In this document: positions 37,601 through 46,100 of the stretch, piece after piece
Layout: each line of letters starts with the position of its first letter
Position numbering within the stretch: the stretch's first letter is position 1
Assembly (NCBI RefSeq): GCF_002356295.1
Contig: NZ_AP018042.1
Span: forward strand, 3,690,361-3,754,360
Source of the DNA: Labilibaculum antarcticum
GTDB lineage: Bacteria > Bacteroidota > Bacteroidia > Bacteroidales > Marinifilaceae
Reading direction: 5' to 3'
Length of the DNA: 64,000 bases
Position numbers and translations under genes: made by a program
Notes under the pieces: model-generated
Databases searched by the model: none
Told to the model about the DNA's origin: nothing
The model's input: only the letters and a program-made list of their open reading frames with translations

Positions 37601-38736
37601 TTGTTCATGATCTTCCAATAGTTGACTTGGGGCCTGACCTATTTATTTGTAAAGGGGAAGAATTGATTATTGAAGCACCTGATGGATATCAGTCAGAATG
37701 GATTCCCGGAGGACAAACAAAAGAAATTTATGTGTACAATGAGGGTGAATTTACCTTGAAAGCAACCGATAATTTTGGATGTGTCGGCCATGATGAAATT
37801 CGAATATTTGTTCACGATAATCCTAATGTTTATTTAGGACGCGATACTGTAATTGGTGAGGGAACAACGATCTTACTTGATGCAGGAAGCGGATATGTTC
37901 AATATGAGTGGAGTAATCAGGAAAGTTCACAATTTTTAAAAGTAAATCGTGATGGAGAATATGCTGTTAGTGTTATAGATGTGAACGGCTGTAGGGGTAA
38001 TGGAAAAGTGAAAGTTGCTGTGAATCCTGTTCCTAGTATCCATTTAGGTGGAAACGCTGGCATTTGTGAAGGAACATCTCTTTTGTTGGATCCAGGACAC
38101 TGGGAAAGATATAAATGGAGTACAGGTGAAACAACAAGAACAATTAATGTGAACCAAACGGGTGATTACATCGTAAGTGTTTGGGATGTATACGGAATAA
38201 TGGGGACAGATACATTGCATGTAGAGGTTTACCCTAGTCCGGAGTTAAGTTTGACTGCTGATACTTTAAGCTTTTACAAAGGTCAGACTGTTACAATAGA
38301 TGCTGGTTCTGGGTACTCTTCTTATTACTGGAGTACTGGTTCCGATTGGAGAAGTATTGAGGTGGACGAGCCTGGAGATTATTCCGTTCAGGTAATAAAT
38401 GATTTTGGTTGTGTTGCACAATCTGCAGCCGCGGTGAAATTGTTACAGCCTAAAATGGTTGTTCCAAATGTTTTTACACCGAATGGGAAAGGTCCAAATG
38501 AGATTTTTTATCCTGTTTTCAAAGGTGTCGTTACCGATTTTGAATTGTATATTTATTCTCGTTGGGGTGAACAAGTGTTTGAGTTGAGAAGAGATGTTGT
38601 AAGCAATAATGAGCTTAAATATGACGGGTGGAATGGAACCTACAAAGGAGAAGAATCGGAAATTGGTGTTTACGTTTGGATGATTTTTTACGGTGGAAAA
38701 GAACGTGCGCATGGTACTGTAACTTTATTTAGATAA
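25657..38736 (+). CDS. Giant secreted repeat adhesin with gliding-associated (type B) T9SS C-terminal domain
   Basis: The product has about 4,359 aa. A signal peptide (to about residue 24, GTAQ) leads into two copies of a large module (Ig-like strand, jelly-roll with NGDFELGN or NGNFTLGN, PKD-like domain). Then come about 42 Ig-like units of 70 aa (28351-37175), six diverged units, and a C-terminal domain (38440-38736, NVFTPNGKGPNEIF, YSRWGEQVFE, YDGWNGTYKG) that fits the CHU_C/TIGR04131 sorting signal. Each unit has two cysteines (ETC and NGC), probably one disulfide. It should be exported by the type IX system and displayed on the surface for attachment or SprB-like gliding. The ATG at 25657 is preferred over a GTG at 25651. 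The SprF gene overlaps its stop by one base. Confidence 0.93.
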   Translation: MKRFLQLICVTIVIVFSYSSGTAQILRPANDTTICVGESVILEAKTGSYMYNWSTGQLSPTISVSPVATTTYDLRVFIPDTGTELITNGDFELGNFGFYSEYVYCPDPVLSTDDHSNNESLWMEGRYAVDSNPQAYHANFSPCNGQTGNSPDKMLIVNGAPEEDVVVWSQTITVNPNQYYAFSTWAANVHPTNPARLEFMIDGVLMGDYIEPGVNLTCNWEEFYSLWYSGTKTSIEISIVNKNLIRSGNDYALDGISFNPLVEVPDSRTVTVIQPAIIDAGSDLTVCGNETASLGATVSNQTGFLWSTSGDGTFSNPSDINSTYTPGNNDTSNGSVVLIATANSNSPCGVVTDFMTLTLNPVPFIGFADNQASCGGENVILDAENPGSSYSWNTGETSQTIEVSTSGTYSVEVTNSFHCVETDTVFVGFYPDLIIDLGRDRRVCSGNAVVLNAGISGATYLWSTGETTQEIIVYDDGNYSLTVTSSDGCIATDDVNVTLVPPPVVNLGPDQVLNTGDVIRLDAGSHFFYIWDDGSRNRYLDVDKPGLYAVRVFDMNGCSAMDMINITSATGFIPDVTLNDTIICRDESVELYAGNDFLFNWDVDGLSSRVVVSPDSTTTYNLRVFYIDETLELVKNGNFTLGNIEIKSDYNYCSNASSCKFTLSKYTVSDNTEFFGNDKSDCNGVTGNSPDRMMVIEGGNLNSTVWEQDIDVDTDSYYVFALNITNLKNDSHDDFELVINGVVIESFSTNTPCNWNKYQRLVYSDASSTLNVQINNTSTTGVDNAFALDGISMFKLSEIPLDVTVEVIQHVTADAGSDLAICEAGKASLNGSVTNASSFVWRSFGDGSFDDSNLLNATYTPGSLDVSNGFVELELSAQPILPCVDPAKDTVRVDISSNLNVDLGSDQAICEGNTVSLDAGHPGSAYLWSTGETTQTIIISSSGNYSVDITDVNGCLGSDNMNLMVYPNPIVDLGLDQEACSGNTIMLEAGLPGSTYLWSTGETLQAILVSTSGNYSVILTDINGCSATDDANATIHTNPTVNLGADQETCAGSTITFDAENAGSTYLWNTGETTQTISVSTSGNYSVTITDTNGCSATDDVDATIHANPTVDLGIDQETCSGGTITFDAGNIGSTYLWNTGETTQTIAVSVSGNYSVDITDANGCSATDDVDATIYANPVVDLGNDQETCAGNSITFDAGNIGSTYLWSTGEITQTISVSTSDNYSVTINDGNGCSATDDVNATIHANSIVNLGADQETCAGNSITFDAGNIGSTYLWNTGETTQTISVSTSGNYSVVITDGNGCSATDDADATIHANPVVDLGNDQKTCSGNSITFDAGNIGSTYLWSTGETTQTNTVSTSGNYSVTVTDANGCSATDDVDATIYANPVVDLGNDQETCSGNSITFDAGNIGSTYLWSTGETSQTITVSTSGNYSVVITDGNGCSATDDVDATIHANPTVDLGNDQETCSGNSITFDAGNIGSTYLWSTGEITQTIAVSTSGNYSVVITDANGCSATDDVDATIHANPVVDLGIDQETCTGSTITFDAGNAGSTYLWSTGETTQTITVSVSGNYSVVITDGNGCSATDDADATIHANPVVDLGNDQKTCSGNSITFDAGNIGSTYLWSTGETTQTNTVSTSGNYSVTVTDANGCSATDDVDATIYANPVVDLGNDQETCSGNSITFDAGNIGSTYLWSTGETSQTITVSTSGNYSVVITDGNGCSATDDADATIHANPVVDLGNDQKTCSGNSITFDAGNIGSTYLWSTGETTQTNTVSTSGNYSVTVTDANGCSATDDVDATIYANPIVNLGADQETCAGNSITFDAGNIGSTYLWSTGETTQTITVSANGNYSVTITDGNGCSATDDVDATIHANPVVDLGIDQETCEGGTITFDAGNAGSDYLWNTGETTQTITVSANGNYSVTIIDANGCSATGDVDATIHANPTVDLGADQETCEGGTITFDAGNAGSDYLWSTGETTQTISVLTSGNYSVTITDTNGCSATDDVDATIHANPTVDLGIDQETCSGGTITFDAGNIGSTYLWNTGETTQTITVSANGNYSVVITDANGCSATDDVDATIHANPVVDLGIDQETCTGSTITFDAGNAGSTYLWSTGETTQTITVSVSGNYSVVITDANGCSATDDVDATIYANPVVDLGIDEVTCEGGTITFDAGNAGSDYLWSTGEITQTIIVSTSDNYSVTITDGNGCSATDDADATIHANPVVDLGIDQETCAGNSITFDAGNIGSTYLWSTGETTQTIAVSASASGNYSVVITDANGCSATDDVNATIHANPIVNLGADQETCAGNSITFDAGNIGSTYLWSTGETTQTITVSANGNYSVTITDANGCSATDDVDATIYANPVVDLGNDQKTCAGNSITFDAGNIGSTYLWSTGETTQTITVSANGNYSVTITDANGCSATDDVDATIYANPVVDLGNDQKTCSGNSITFDAGNIGSTYLWNTGETTQTIAVSVSGNYSVVITDANGCSATDDVDATIYANPVVDLGIDEETCEGGTITFDAGNAGSDYLWSTGEITQTIAVSASGNYSVVITDGNGCSATDDVDATIHANPVVDLGIDQETCAGNSITFDAGNIGSTYLWNTGETTQTISVSTSGNYSVVITDGNGCSATDDVDATIYANPVVDLGIDEETCEGGTITFDAGNAGSDYLWSTGEITQTIAVSASGNYSVVITDGNGCSATDDVDATIHANPVVDLGIDQETCAGNSITFDAGNIGSTYLWNTGETTQTISVSTSGNYSVVITDGNGCSATDDADATIHANPVVDLGIDQETCAGNSITFDAGNIGSTYLWSTGETTQTIAVSASGNYSVVITDANGCSATDDVNATIHANPIVNLGADQETCAGNSITFDAGNIGSTYLWSTGETTQTITVSANGNYSVTITDANGCSATDDVDATIYANPVVDLGNDQKTCSGNSITFDAGNIGSTYLWSTGETTQTNTVSTSGNYSVTVTDANGCSATDDVDATIYANPVVDLGNDQETCSGNSITFDAGNIGSTYLWSIGETTQTITVSANGNYSVTITDANGCSATDDVEATIHANPVVDLGIDQETCEGGTITFDAGNIGSTYLWSTGETTQTIAVSASGNYSVVITDANGCSATDDVDATIHANPVVDLGIDQETCAGNSITFDAGNIGSTYLWNTGETTQTISVSTSGNYSVVITDGNGCSATDDVDATIYANPVVDLGIDEETCEGGTITFDAGNAGSDYLWSTGEITQTIAVSASGNYSVVITDGNGCSATDDVDATIHANPVVDLGIDQETCAGSTITFDAGNAGSDYLWSTGEITQTISVSTSGNYSVTITDANGCSATDDVDATIHANPVVDLGNDQETCSGNSITFDAGNIGSTYLWSTGETTQTITVSANGNYSVTITDANGCSATDDVEATIHANPVVDLGNDQEACEGGTITFDAGNIGSTYLWSTGEITQTIAVSTSGNYSVVITDANGCSATDDVDATIHANPVVDLGIDQETCAGNSIRFDAGNAGSDYLWSTGEITQTIAVSASGNYSVVITDANGCSATDDVNATIHANPIVNLGADQETCEGGTITFDAGNAGSDYLWSTGEITQTIAVSTSDNYSVTVTDANGCSATGDVNATIHANPVVDLGIDQETCSGGTITFDAGNIGLTYLWSTGETTQTIAVSASGNYSVVITDANGCSATDDVDATIHANPVVDLGIDQETCAGNSITFDAGNVGSTYLWNTGEITQTITVSVSGNYSVVITDANGCSASDDVNATIHANPTVDLGADQALCEGSIVLDSGNQIGSYLWNTGETTQTITVSTSGNYFVDFTDANTCTATDSITVEFYPAFDFNLSYSTNLVCHGDSTYIEGPIQAGYTYQWNKDGSPLIGKTNYSIKAGDTGWYTLSVFNENACFASDSVHVEIIQLPNNPLPNQIDMCFGESVLLDIGAGESFLWSDDVTTQTRLAYTSGVYSVEVRDYNGCIGYDSVNVIVHDLPIVDLGPDLFICKGEELIIEAPDGYQSEWIPGGQTKEIYVYNEGEFTLKATDNFGCVGHDEIRIFVHDNPNVYLGRDTVIGEGTTILLDAGSGYVQYEWSNQESSQFLKVNRDGEYAVSVIDVNGCRGNGKVKVAVNPVPSIHLGGNAGICEGTSLLLDPGHWERYKWSTGETTRTINVNQTGDYIVSVWDVYGIMGTDTLHVEVYPSPELSLTADTLSFYKGQTVTIDAGSGYSSYYWSTGSDWRSIEVDEPGDYSVQVINDFGCVAQSAAAVKLLQPKMVVPNVFTPNGKGPNEIFYPVFKGVVTDFELYIYSRWGEQVFELRRDVVSNNELKYDGWNGTYKGEESEIGVYVWMIFYGGKERAHGTVTLFR
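28351..37175 (+). repeat. In-frame tandem array of about 42 units of 210 bp
   Basis: GATCAGGAAACTTG-type landmarks recur every 210 bases from about 28371 to 36987, with one 6-base insertion near 32470. Units 3-41 are nearly uniform; units 1-2 and 42 at the edges are diverged. Blocks of several hundred bases are identical between distant units (for example 29529-29999 with 30369-30839). The array encodes stacked Ig-like domains. Confidence 0.95.
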
Positions 38737-39761
38737 TGAGAAACGAACTGAAAATAGTAAGTGTTGTTATGCTATTATTGAATTCTTTAAATCTGTTTGC
38801 ACAGGATGTAGAGTTCTCTCAGTTCTACGCGAATAAAATTTATTTGAATCCGGCATTTGCTGGTTCTGATTTTGATCCTAGAATTTCATTTGGCTACAGA
38901 AATCAATGGCCCGAATTAAATTCAGCATACATAAGTTATAGTGTAGCTTACGATCAATATGTAAATGCCCTTGGCGGTGGTGTTGGATTGCAGATTATGC
39001 AAGATGAACAAGGCGATGGAACAATTAGTACCACAACGGCAAGTGGAATGTATGCCTACACATTGAGAGTCTCGCGTAATTTGTCGATAAAAACAGGTTT
39101 TCAGGTTTCATTTATCCAGCGAAAATTGAATACTTCTAATTTCACATATCCAGACCAGACAGATGAATTCTATATAAATGGCTTAATAAATCCGTTTACC
39201 GGAGAAGGAGCAATTGATCGCTTAAACAGGAATTATTTTGATTTTTCATCTGGAGTAATAGCCGCTTACAAAAATTGGTTTATTGGATTTGCTGCCCATC
39301 ACGTAACGGAACCAAATGAAACTTTTAAAGATGAGAGTGACTATTCCAGATTGCCAAGGAAATACACCTTGCATTGTGGTGTTAATGTGCCAGTTTTCCG
39401 AAATGGTTTACATCGATCTTCTTTCAGTTTAGCTCCTAGTTTCTTATATCAGCAGCAATCAACAAATAAACAGTTGAATTATGGTTTGTACCTTTCAAAA
39501 GGATCAATTATTTACGGAATGTGGTACAGGGATAATTTGGAGTTGGAATACGATGCAATAATCCTGCAATTAGGAATAATTCGTGATTGGTGGCAAGTTT
39601 CCTATAGTTACGATAAAACGATCTCAAAATTAATACACACAAATACTGGAGCCCACGAAATTTCTTTTTTAATGAGATTTAAAAATAGATCATCAGGTTC
39701 CATGGAAAAAAATCTTCGGCGTCGAAGACAAATTGGTAGAATTAAATGTCCGAAATTTTAA
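38736..39761 (+). CDS. PorP/SprF-family type IX secretion outer-membrane protein
   Basis: The 341-aa protein has a signal peptide (cleavage after LFA) and the PorP/SprF start QDVEFSQFYANKIYLNPAFAG, followed by beta-barrel strands (ISFGYRNQWP, YSVAYDQY, LGGGVGLQI). Members of this family sit beside genes for large type B CTD proteins and are needed to export or anchor them. The ATG overlaps the adhesin stop (TAATG), so translation is likely coupled and stoichiometry controlled. The gene symbol is left open because many paralogues exist per genome. Confidence 0.93.
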   Translation: MRNELKIVSVVMLLLNSLNLFAQDVEFSQFYANKIYLNPAFAGSDFDPRISFGYRNQWPELNSAYISYSVAYDQYVNALGGGVGLQIMQDEQGDGTISTTTASGMYAYTLRVSRNLSIKTGFQVSFIQRKLNTSNFTYPDQTDEFYINGLINPFTGEGAIDRLNRNYFDFSSGVIAAYKNWFIGFAAHHVTEPNETFKDESDYSRLPRKYTLHCGVNVPVFRNGLHRSSFSLAPSFLYQQQSTNKQLNYGLYLSKGSIIYGMWYRDNLELEYDAIILQLGIIRDWWQVSYSYDKTISKLIHTNTGAHEISFLMRFKNRSSGSMEKNLRRRRQIGRIKCPKF

Positions 39762-39784
39762 ATGTCTAAAATATTAGGTTTTTA

Positions 39785-42220
39785 TTAAATCATTTTGTGT
39801 ATGATTTCAATGAGTTCTTGTTTGATAATTGGTTTGGCAATATAGCCATCAAATCCTGACTTCAGAACCTGTTCTCTTTCATTCGCTTTGGCATATGCTG
39901 TTTGAGCAATTATCTTTGTGTCTGGTCTATCTTTCTTTATTAACTTAAGCGTGTCATACCCATTTAAATTTGGCATTTGTAAGTCTAAAAGAATCAAATC
40001 AAAATGGCTTTTTGTACAATGATCAATCGCCATTTCACCTGTTTTTGCAATTATAATTTCAATACCAGTCGTTTTAAGCATTTTTTCTAAAAGAGTGAGG
40101 TTTACTTTATAATCATCCACGATAAGTATCTTCTTCCCAGTCAGCTTTTTTTTAGAACTTAAATCATCACTAAGAGAGGTGTTATTTGGCCTTGGCGTTT
40201 TATCTTTCTGATAAGGGATACTTATGAAGAAGCTACTCCCAACATCCACCGTAGATTCTAACCATAATTTACCATTTAAAAGCTTGGTAAGTTTTTTCGA
40301 AATAGAAAGTCCCAGACCAGTTCCCCCATATTTTCGAGCATGGGAATCGTCTGCTTGTCGAAATCGGTTAAAAATAACATCTTGTTTGTCTTTTGAGATC
40401 CCGATACCAGTATCTTTCACAGAAAAAATTATCTCATCTTCGTTTAGTTGATATGACACAACAATACTTCCTTTTTCAGTAAATTTCAAAGAATTCTCAA
40501 CAAGATTTGTTATGATTTGTTTTAAACGATATGGATCTGTATAAATAATAGATTGTTCATCACTTAATCCTTTAGAGAACTGGAGGTTAATGTGATCTTT
40601 GCCTTTACCGGTTTTAATTTTTTTGAATGTTTGATGCAGCTCTTCAAAAAGCTGATTCAGATTAAAAATGGTCTTCGATATTTTTAATTCTCCCGATTCA
40701 ATTTTTGAAAAATCGATAATATCATTAATTAAATTAAGTAAGGAATTACCACTGTTACTTATATGACTGAAAAATTGTTTTCTAGTCTCCATGGGTAAGT
40801 CATCTTGTTGCAGCAACTCCGAAAATCCAATTATTGCATTCATTGGAGTACGTATTTCATGCGACATATTTGCCAGGAAGGAAGATTTTAAGCGATCCGA
40901 TTCTTCCGCATGCTCTTTAGCAATCTGTAACTCGTTTTCTTTTTGACTTCGGATATCAATCATTTTATTGATTGTTTTTGACATCTCTCGAAATTCAGGG
41001 AAATACAAATCGTCAGGATTAATTTTAAAAGATTGAGTAGATGCTTTGCGGAAAAAATTGTTGAACGAAACAAAGTTTCGATTCATTTTCTTTGAAATAA
41101 ATTTTGAAGTGAAATAAAAGATAAGAATAGCGATTCCAATTAGAATAATTATCTGGTAAATATAATTAAAAACGGTTTCGCGTAATTCAGTACTTGCAAT
41201 TGCAATATTTTCATCTATTTCTTTTGTATATATACCTGCCCCAATTACCCAATCCCAATCATCAATTGTTGTAATATATGAGATCTTAGTTCCTTTGTCC
41301 GAGCTTGGATCTTCATATTCAACAAAGCCTTCCTTTTCAATCTCTGCATGTGATAAAAAGCTTTCAACATTCTTTCGACGATGAATATTTTTATAATCTC
41401 TGTAATTTTTTCCAATACTTGCTGAGTCTCTATGAAATAAACAAGTTCCATCTTTTTTATAAACAAAGTAATAGTTGTCTTCGCCTACAGTAATCTGACT
41501 AATTCTATTTAATGCTTCTTTTTGGTTTTCATCCTGTAGGTCATCTAAAAAAGCGTAGCTTCCAAAGTACCAATTGTAGGGTGTGAATTTCTTTATAAAC
41601 GATACTTTTGTGTATGCATTGAATTTGTTTTTTACTTTTTTAGTATTCTCATATTTAGTGTAAGCCTCATTCTGGAACTTCATTAAGTTGATTTCATTCT
41701 TAATGAGATAATTTTTATTTAGATCCTGTAGATTAATTAAATTTCGACCTTCATTTACTTTGGAATAAGGGTATAGAACACCAACTCCGGTTATGGTGTT
41801 GATAAATACATATCCTCTACTATTTGCAAATCGCAATGGAGAAATAGCTTGTTTAATTCTCAGTTTTATTTCCTTATCGGATATTTTCCCTTTGTTTTGC
41901 TGGTAAATATTTGAGGCAATTGCATCTGCTTGATTAACCAGGTTCTTAAGTCTGTTTTTTATTCTGGATTCAGCTTGATTATTTTGATAATTGATGAAGT
42001 CGGTACATTCATCTGTTTTACTGATGAGTAATTTTTTCTGTTGAGCTATGGATTTAATTCTAAGTGCTTCAGATTCAGAAGTGAAATTTGATACTTCTTT
42101 ATAGATCCAAATGCCGCCTATTCCAACAAGAAAAGTAACTGTTAAGACTAGAAATAGCAGAAAGTAAGCTCTATTAATACTCAGATTATTTTGTTTGTCT
42201 TGTAAAGGTTTGAAATTCAT
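39785..42220 (-). CDS. Hybrid histidine kinase with Cache sensor domain
   Basis: The 811-aa protein has a membrane helix at about 18-38, a periplasmic Cache-type sensor (about 60-335, with GYVFINTITGVGVLYPY and WDWVIGAGIYTKEID), a second helix (about 347-368), HisKA with H454 in SHEIRTPMN, HATPase with NLVENSLKF, DTGIGIS and GGTGLGLSI, and a receiver (about 690-811) with phosphoacceptor D746 in LLDLQMP. Small organic acids or amino acids are common Cache ligands, but the ligand here is unknown. No separate response regulator or DNA-binding partner is adjacent. It follows the gene at 42235 by 14 bases. Confidence 0.93.
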   Translation of the reverse strand: MNFKPLQDKQNNLSINRAYFLLFLVLTVTFLVGIGGIWIYKEVSNFTSESEALRIKSIAQQKKLLISKTDECTDFINYQNNQAESRIKNRLKNLVNQADAIASNIYQQNKGKISDKEIKLRIKQAISPLRFANSRGYVFINTITGVGVLYPYSKVNEGRNLINLQDLNKNYLIKNEINLMKFQNEAYTKYENTKKVKNKFNAYTKVSFIKKFTPYNWYFGSYAFLDDLQDENQKEALNRISQITVGEDNYYFVYKKDGTCLFHRDSASIGKNYRDYKNIHRRKNVESFLSHAEIEKEGFVEYEDPSSDKGTKISYITTIDDWDWVIGAGIYTKEIDENIAIASTELRETVFNYIYQIIILIGIAILIFYFTSKFISKKMNRNFVSFNNFFRKASTQSFKINPDDLYFPEFREMSKTINKMIDIRSQKENELQIAKEHAEESDRLKSSFLANMSHEIRTPMNAIIGFSELLQQDDLPMETRKQFFSHISNSGNSLLNLINDIIDFSKIESGELKISKTIFNLNQLFEELHQTFKKIKTGKGKDHINLQFSKGLSDEQSIIYTDPYRLKQIITNLVENSLKFTEKGSIVVSYQLNEDEIIFSVKDTGIGISKDKQDVIFNRFRQADDSHARKYGGTGLGLSISKKLTKLLNGKLWLESTVDVGSSFFISIPYQKDKTPRPNNTSLSDDLSSKKKLTGKKILIVDDYKVNLTLLEKMLKTTGIEIIIAKTGEMAIDHCTKSHFDLILLDLQMPNLNGYDTLKLIKKDRPDTKIIAQTAYAKANEREQVLKSGFDGYIAKPIIKQELIEIIHKMI

Positions 42221-42234
42221 GATCTAAAATTAAT

Positions 42235-42795
42235 TCAAATTTTGAATTGTGATATTAATTGGTCAAAAATTGGATTGAATATTTCAAATCCTGATTGAAT
42301 GTCATTTTTTACTTTATCATCAATTAAATTTTCATTTAAATCATCATGGACAGAATGCTTGTTGATGATACTCATGTCGTAACGTCTGGTTTCTGAGTTG
42401 ATTACGAAATGCGGAATGGTGTGGTATGCTGCTTTTATTGAAAACTGATCCTTACTCATTATTTCCTTTTCGAGTAGGAAATTGTACAAGTCAATAAAAT
42501 GGATGGATGAATTAGATAGAAACACCCGAAGTTCAAATTTTAATGAAAGTGGAATTTCGTAAAAGAAATTAAAGTCTTTGTATGCTTTATTTTGATAATG
42601 TATGGTGACACGATTCATATTTACATCGGTATGATTGAATTCTACATGCCAATCCAAATTGGGAATTGTAGTAAGGTCTTTTTTTATTGCGTGAAGAATT
42701 TTTAACCTAGGGAGTGTATTGTGAACGAAATTTTGATTTCCTGAATACTCTTGGCTAAGCTTTTCTAAATTTACAGCAGTGAAAGGATATCTCAT
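42235..42795 (-). CDS. Hypothetical protein co-transcribed with Cache hybrid kinase
   Basis: I do not recognise this 186-aa protein. It has no signal peptide or membrane segment, is mixed alpha/beta in composition, and contains a basic N-terminal third (LPRLKILHAIKKDL) and an acidic C-terminal third (HDDLNENLIDDKVKND). The kinase gene begins 14 nt after its stop on the same strand, so the two are likely one operon. A cytoplasmic accessory to that signalling pathway is possible but unproven. Confidence 0.6.
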   Translation of the reverse strand: MRYPFTAVNLEKLSQEYSGNQNFVHNTLPRLKILHAIKKDLTTIPNLDWHVEFNHTDVNMNRVTIHYQNKAYKDFNFFYEIPLSLKFELRVFLSNSSIHFIDLYNFLLEKEIMSKDQFSIKAAYHTIPHFVINSETRRYDMSIINKHSVHDDLNENLIDDKVKNDIQSGFEIFNPIFDQLISQFKI

Positions 42796-43183
42796 AAGAC
42801 GATTTTTCGAAATTGGTAATTTAATACGACAAAAGAAGTGAAATTATGTGAATTGTTGGTGAAATAAATATGAAATCGTATTTTTTTATGTTTTTACCGA
42901 ACCTCATGAGTTCTATACGATTTTTTAGCAGAAATGGTTTGCATTTTAATATCACAATTAGTGATAGTTCGAATTGGTTTTGTTAATCAAGAATCAGAGT
43001 AGATAAGTTAAATGAAACGTAAAGTTGGATTTGTATTTTAAGAAGATTCATAACGAGTGTATTTCTGTTAAATAACAATCATTATAAGATGTTCAACTTA
43101 TTTTATCGATAAATAAATACGAATAATCAAACTTGGCACATTTGACACCGTTTTAATTTATTGATATTTATTAATATTGCATC
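42796..43183. other. Intergenic region, AT-rich, no gene seen
   Basis: This 388-base divergent gap separates the kinase operon from the LytS-type kinase gene. It is very AT-rich with no convincing coding frame. A TTTG at 43141-43144 and TAATATTG at 43172-43179 resemble promoter elements, but spacing (27 nt) and sequence are off consensus. Confidence 0.4.
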
Positions 43184-46100
43184 ATGATTTTTAGACAAAG
43201 AGTTTTAATCTTGATAATGTTGGTTTTTGTTGGTTTGCCAATGTGCGTAAAAGCGGATTTGCAGCCGATCAGGAATTTCTCATTGTCCGATGGTCTTCCC
43301 AGTAATATTGTACTTGATATTTTTGAGGATTCGCGAGGATTGGTTTGGCTCGCGACTGATGCGGGATTATTCGAGTTTTTGGGTGAAGACATTAAGTTTC
43401 GAAAAGAACTCTCAAGATTACAGGGAGAGAGAATTAATTCAATTTGCGAAGACGAAAAAGGAAATTTGTGGTTTTCAGCACGAGGTGTTGGACTTTGTAA
43501 ATTTGATGGGAATAAACTCTCAATTATTCAGTTAGACTCAGTTGCGATAGAGAATGATATTACCAGCCTTATAAAAAGTTCAACTAGTGATAATTTAATT
43601 CTCGCATCTTCAGAAGGAGTATTTGTCTGTGATGTTCAAAACTCAAAATTGGAACAGGCATGTGATTCATGTAAGAATCCAGTTCTTAAAATCCGACAAT
43701 ATCAAAATAAATTTGTTGCGAATGGTTTAACTCAAAATAGAAACTTTGAATTCGAAATAGAGTCGGGCAAGGTTCTGGAATATAGTATTGATTCAAATTT
43801 ACCCAATGTTTATTTCGGTTTGCAAAACGATCCTAATACACTAAAAGATGTTTTAAAATCGGGCAAACCATTCACACTTCATACTAATACAGGAAAGAAA
43901 TTTGTTTGTGATGTAACTGAAGTTGAAGAAAATGAAAAGCTGGGGTTTTATTTGCTTAGGTATTTTGAAAAGGACATTGAGAAACAAAAAATAGTAAAGC
44001 TTACGGGTGGCTTACTTTCAGATCTGTCGGTAGAAAAGATGTTGGGTAAATACATTATTAATACTATTTTTTTAAGAAAAGGATATGATGAATTATGGCT
44101 TGGAACTCATAATCAGGGTTTAATTCTATTGCAAAAATCAAAGTTCGCTTATCTGGATTCTGATTTGCTGGGATTACAAAATTCTCTTATACAAGATTTT
44201 ATTTCTGATAAGCAAGGAAATTTTATTGTGGCAAGCAGAAATGAGATTAGCCTTATTCAAGATTTTAAAATTAAACATTCCTTAAAAGCTAAGGATTTGT
44301 GTCGGCTTTGTAATGGGAAATTTAACTGTTCCAAAAATTTATCGATCTATAAGTTAGCTGTCGATAAGGATGAATTAGTTTGGATATCAACCAGTAAAGG
44401 TTTTTTTACCGTCAACACAAATAGTTTTCAATTAGAATATATTGGCATTACTCCAGCCAAGAATTTTGTCTTCACTGATGATAACGAGTTACTTTGTTTT
44501 TGGCAGAATCAGCTTCAGTTTTATACCAAGAGCGGATTGAAATCACAAAAGCCAATCTTTGAATTTTTAAAATCGGCTACTATTGATGTTAGTAAAATGA
44601 TTGCAACGGATTCAAGCATATGGATCTCAACTCGCCAAAAAGGAATTGTACGATACGAGAATCACAAATTTAGCATCTTCAATAGGCGGAATTCAAATAT
44701 TCACAATGTTATAAATGATATTCTGGTATTGCCGGATTCAACTATAATTGCAGGCGGGAATAATGGGCTGATTTACAAGATTAAAAGTAAACCTAATAAG
44801 TTAGTTGTAGTTGACTCCATTACTAGTTTAGATGGTTTAATGGGGACTTCTATTCAAGGAATTCAATATCTTTCGGATGGTTCATTATGGTGTGGAACAA
44901 ATCTGGGAGTACATCGTTTTGAATACAATTCTTGGGGAAATGAATCAGAATTGCAATTTAATTTTTGGAACTCGAAAGGTGGATATTTGGACCAAACAGG
45001 AGAGAAGTCAATTATTGATGAAAATCAGAATATTTGGGTAAAGGCAAAGAATAGATTATTGAAGATTGAAACGAGTCCTGAAATTGGAAAGATTTTTGAA
45101 AGTAAAATTAGTCTTAAATCAATTCGAATTCATAATGAAGATTGGGAGGCAGATAGCACGCAGGTAAATATATGGACAAATGCACCGATTGAACCAATTA
45201 GTTTTAAGTATGATGAAAATGATTTGACTTTCACATTTGGATTTGATTTTTGTCAGAATGATTCAAATGTTCGCTTTAGATATTTATTAGACGGATTCGA
45301 TGATAAATGGTCGAATTGGAGTGAATCCCCCCAAGCTGTATTTTCTTATTTACCCAGTGGGGATTATATTTTAAAAGTTGAAGGAAAACAATTAAGTGAA
45401 GGAGTGGTTATGCCCTTTGGGTTTCAGATAAAGGTGAAAACTCCTTGGTGGAAAACGTGGTGGTCTATCATGTTGTCGAGCTTGCTATTTATAGGTATTG
45501 TTTATTTAGCCATGTGGTTATATACCTATTTTATTAGAAAGAGAGAAAAAGCACGAACCAAACAGTTTAACAGACTTATTGGTTTGAAAATGAAATCGCT
45601 GCAAAACCAATTGGATCCGCATTTTATATTTAATGCACTAAATTCTATACAGAGCTATATTCTGGAAGAACAAAAAGAGAAGGCTTTAGAATATCTTTCA
45701 GATTTCTCAAATGTCTTGCGGAAGAATATTGGTAATGCAAATAAGGATTTTATTTCCTTATCAGATGAAATTGCTTATCTGCGGCTTTATTTAAAATTGG
45801 AGCAGATGCGATTTTCTGATAAATTCTCATACGAAATTAATGTAAATGCTTCCATTAACCCTTATAAGTATAAATTACCTCCAATGTTGATACAACCATT
45901 TCTGGAGAATGCGATTAAATATGGATTAGTTGGATCTGAGAAAAAGGGAAATCTTGATGTGAGTTTTGAGCTTGAACAAGATGGATATTTGAGATGTGTC
46001 ATTACAGATAATGGCGTTGGGCGAAAAAAAGCAAAAGGTTTGCATGAGGATTCGAACATTAAAATTCATCATAAAACCCTATCAATCACTAAGGATAGGA

